A stretch of DNA of 64,000 nucleotides, from the NCBI GenBank assembly GCA_024399135.1, contig JAKSHY010000002.1:140238-204237 (forward strand). Direction: 5' to 3'. A model generated the notes under the pieces. The model was not told where the DNA came from. It saw nothing but the letters and a program-made list of their open reading frames with translations, and searched no databases. The position numbers were made by a program, and so were the translations under genes. Position 1 is the first letter of the stretch. Every line of letters begins with the position of its first letter. The stretch is from Lachnospiraceae bacterium (GTDB taxonomy: Bacteria > Bacillota > Clostridia > Lachnospirales > Lachnospiraceae). Below are positions 62,186-64,000 of this stretch, piece after piece.

Positions 62186-63574
62186 CTACTTCCACAAATA
62201 GCTAAACTTATCGATCATTCCCATAACAAAAGTAATAAGTATAATAATAGGAATTACTATAAGCATATACTTTCTTAATTTGTAGGGGAATTTTAATCCT
62301 TCTCCCTGATTCACTTCATTTATGAAATTGTCCCATCCCCATCCGTGGTTTTTGAAGGATACGAACAGAACATAACACAGTGAACCAAGCGGAAGTGCAA
62401 TATTACTAACAAGAAAATCCTCTATATCCAAAATACTGCTTCCCGGCTCGAATGGTTCGAATCCGCTTAGCACATTAAAGCCAAGGGCACAAGGCATTGA
62501 AAGAATAAACATTAATATTCCACAGGAAATACAAGCCTTCTTTCTATTGATACTGAATAATTCCATAGTACAGGCAACAATATTCTCATATACAGCAAGA
62601 ATCGTTGAAAATGCGGCGAAGCTCATGAACAAGAAGAACAACGATCCCCACACTCTACCACCACTCATATTAGAAAATATGTTAGGAAGTGTTACGAATA
62701 TGAGACTTGGTCCACTTCCAGCATCAACTCCGAATGCTGAACAGCAAGGAAAAATAATAAGACCTGCAATCAACGCAACCAGTGTGTCCAGTCCTACTAC
62801 ATTTAATGATTCACCAAGTAATGATCTGTCTTTTCCTATATAGCTTCCGAAAATAGCAATAGAACCTATTCCTAAACTCAATGTAAAGAATGCCTGACTC
62901 ATAGCAGCATTAATTACTGTCCATACACCCTTTTCCTTAAAAGGTTCGATAGACGGTTTTAAGTAAAATTCAAGTCCTTTCGCTCCACCTTCAAGCCCTA
63001 CTGCCCTGATAGCGAGAATGATTATTAGCGCAAGAAGGGTAATCATCATAACTTTATTAACCTTCTCAAGTCCCTTTTGAACTCCAAATCCTAATATAGC
63101 GAATCCAAGAACAACAACTACCAGTGTCGCGATAATCAAAAGTTTAGGATTGCTAAGCATTTCACCAAACACTCCCGAAATTTCAGCAGCATCCTTATTT
63201 TCGAACTTACTCAAAATCATGCCAAGAAAATAGTAAAACATCCATCCTGTTACTACAGAATAAAACATCATCAAAAGCCAGTTGGCAGCATAGGCAAGAA
63301 CCCAGTATCGATGCCATTTAGAACCCTTAGGTTCCAACTCTTCAAACATTTTTACCGGAGACTTCTGAGCTGCTCTTCCTATTGCATACTCTACTGACAT
63401 AATAGGAAGACCTAAAAGAATCAAAAATCCTATATAAATAATTACGAAGGTTGCGCCACCATACTGTCCTGTCATCCATGGAAATTTCCATACATTTCCC
63501 ATTCCAACTGCGCATCCTGCACTAAGTAAAATGAAGCCTAAACGACTTCCTAAATGTTCTCTTTTATTTTCCAT
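62186..63574 (-). CDS. Neurotransmitter:sodium symporter family (NSS) transporter
   Basis: 462 residues, about 11-12 transmembrane helices. RLGFILLSAGCAVGMGNVWKFPWMTGQYGGATFVIIY is the LeuT/NSS helix 1 sodium and substrate site. SQAFFTLSLGIGSIAIFGSYIG (helix 6) and FLFMSFAAFSTILAVYENIVA (helix 8) supply the remaining site residues. It imports an amino acid with sodium. GAGGAAAG abuts the ATG at 63574, which I prefer over the upstream start at 63619. Substrate not determined. Confidence 0.93.
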   Translation of the reverse strand: MENKREHLGSRLGFILLSAGCAVGMGNVWKFPWMTGQYGGATFVIIYIGFLILLGLPIMSVEYAIGRAAQKSPVKMFEELEPKGSKWHRYWVLAYAANWLLMMFYSVVTGWMFYYFLGMILSKFENKDAAEISGVFGEMLSNPKLLIIATLVVVVLGFAILGFGVQKGLEKVNKVMMITLLALIIILAIRAVGLEGGAKGLEFYLKPSIEPFKEKGVWTVINAAMSQAFFTLSLGIGSIAIFGSYIGKDRSLLGESLNVVGLDTLVALIAGLIIFPCCSAFGVDAGSGPSLIFVTLPNIFSNMSGGRVWGSLFFLFMSFAAFSTILAVYENIVACTMELFSINRKKACISCGILMFILSMPCALGFNVLSGFEPFEPGSSILDIEDFLVSNIALPLGSLCYVLFVSFKNHGWGWDNFINEVNQGEGLKFPYKLRKYMLIVIPIIILITFVMGMIDKFSYLWK

Positions 63575-63646
63575 CTTTCCTCGTCGCCATATATGTGTAA
63601 CGCTCTTTGCGAGTTGCATATATAATTAGTGATCATCAAATAACAA

Positions 63647-63678
63647 AATAACTGTGTACCAGAAGATACACAGTTATT
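63647..63678 (-). terminator. Terminator of ddh
   Basis: AATAACTGTGTA (63647-63658) pairs perfectly with TACACAGTTATT (63667-63678) around an 8-nt loop. On the minus strand TTTTGTTATTT follows. It lies about 65 nt past the ddh stop. Confidence 0.88.
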
Positions 63679-63742
63679 ATCTCATTACTTTAGTATATAT
63701 TTCAACTTATATATTTGGCATATGCCTAATCAGCTTTAATGA

Positions 63743-64000
63743 TTAAAGCATATGTGCTCTTAATTCCTCACCAGACTGCTGACAAAGATATGCTGGAGCA
63801 ACATCCAATACTGTCTTACAGCCTCTTTGACCTTCCTTATACATTCTGAATGCAGCTCTTGCGTATGCAATCAGTACAGAAGTTGTGAACTCTGGATTAG
63901 AATCAAGCTTTAAGTTATATTCGATTACATGAGTATTCTCAAGGTTCCAGCCTGTCTTTCCTGTACGAATTACGCATCCGCCGTGAGGAATACCCTTATG
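63743..64000 (-). CDS. ddh: meso-Diaminopimelate dehydrogenase, C-terminal fragment
   Basis: The frame enters from the right edge and ends at the TAA at 63743-63745, giving 85 residues. HGGCVIRTGKTGWNLENTHVIEYNLKLDSNPEFTTSVLIAYARAAFRMYKEGQRGCKTVLDVAPAYL is the typical Ddh C-terminus, containing substrate-contact residues. The enzyme reductively aminates tetrahydrodipicolinate to meso-DAP for lysine and wall synthesis. The N-terminal NADPH domain is outside the window. Confidence 0.9.
   Translation of the reverse strand, partial: HKGIPHGGCVIRTGKTGWNLENTHVIEYNLKLDSNPEFTTSVLIAYARAAFRMYKEGQRGCKTVLDVAPAYLCQQSGEELRAHML

Overview
The window reads as a stretch of chromosome from a low-GC, Gram-positive anaerobe, most likely a butyrate-producing Lachnospiraceae member of the Butyrivibrio/Roseburia/Lachnospira type. 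The basis is the AT-rich sequence, Rho with an S/K/E-rich insertion, the gene order thl-crt-hbd-bcd-etfB-etfA, meso-diaminopimelate dehydrogenase, many short-linker lipoproteins, and a DUF5717-DUF5716 gene pair that I associate with Lachnospiraceae. Nearly all genes lie on the minus strand. The exceptions are the flotillin tail at the left edge, a DUF2975/HTH pair near 42 kb and ribU near 48 kb. I see no rRNA, tRNA, CRISPR array, transposase or phage genes.

Layout. 1-10 kb: flotillin C-terminus, a lipoprotein, a DUF1295 membrane protein, a GT-C glycosyltransferase, rho, a sodium:solute symporter and an acyl-CoA ligase. 10-17 kb: a six-gene unit made of an amino-acid ABC transporter, a PurF paralogue lacking the N-terminal Cys, a MATE exporter and a DUF6020-like membrane protein. 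17-24 kb: a tightly coupled four-gene operon (DUF5717, a degenerate Hsp70-like DUF5716 protein, a helical-repeat protein, a coiled-coil membrane protein) directly downstream of htpG. 26-34 kb: a PrsA-like foldase, secreted cell-wall enzymes, a PHP protein, a large glucosaminidase with Pro-Thr repeats, a repeat-filled gene-free gap and an intracellular GH5 enzyme. 35-38 kb: a class II aldolase, mtnA and a tocopherol-cyclase-like gene. 38-42 kb: two lipoproteins, then a repeat-rich gap. 42-48 kb: DUF2975/HTH, a two-component system, an HTH membrane regulator, a secreted TIM-barrel protein and an FMN riboswitch with ribU. 48-55 kb: the crotonyl-CoA/butyryl-CoA operon. 55-64 kb: zinc-ribbon membrane proteins, hpf, an NlpC/P60 hydrolase, SDR-trxB, a metalloprotease, an NSS transporter and the ddh C-terminus.

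Working together. The thl-to-etfA operon converts two acetyl-CoA to butyryl-CoA with flavin-based electron bifurcation; the terminal butyrate step is not in the window. The mtnA-aldolase pair fits salvage of a 5-substituted ribose-1-phosphate to dihydroxyacetone phosphate plus an aldehyde. The best candidate for an undescribed system is the 17119-24042 operon. It holds an Hsp70-fold protein that keeps the N-terminal DLG loop and the substrate-domain PRG motif but has lost the second phosphate loop. It comes with a large repeat-rich partner, a TPR-like protein and a membrane-anchored coiled-coil protein, and sits next to Hsp90.

Non-coding structure is concentrated in two gaps (32.1-33.0 kb and 41.3-42.0 kb), with several independent short tandem-repeat families of 23, 26, 33, 34 and 63 bp, and a promoter bracketed by two perfect 23-bp palindromes. 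All calls come from reading the sequence; no database search was run.
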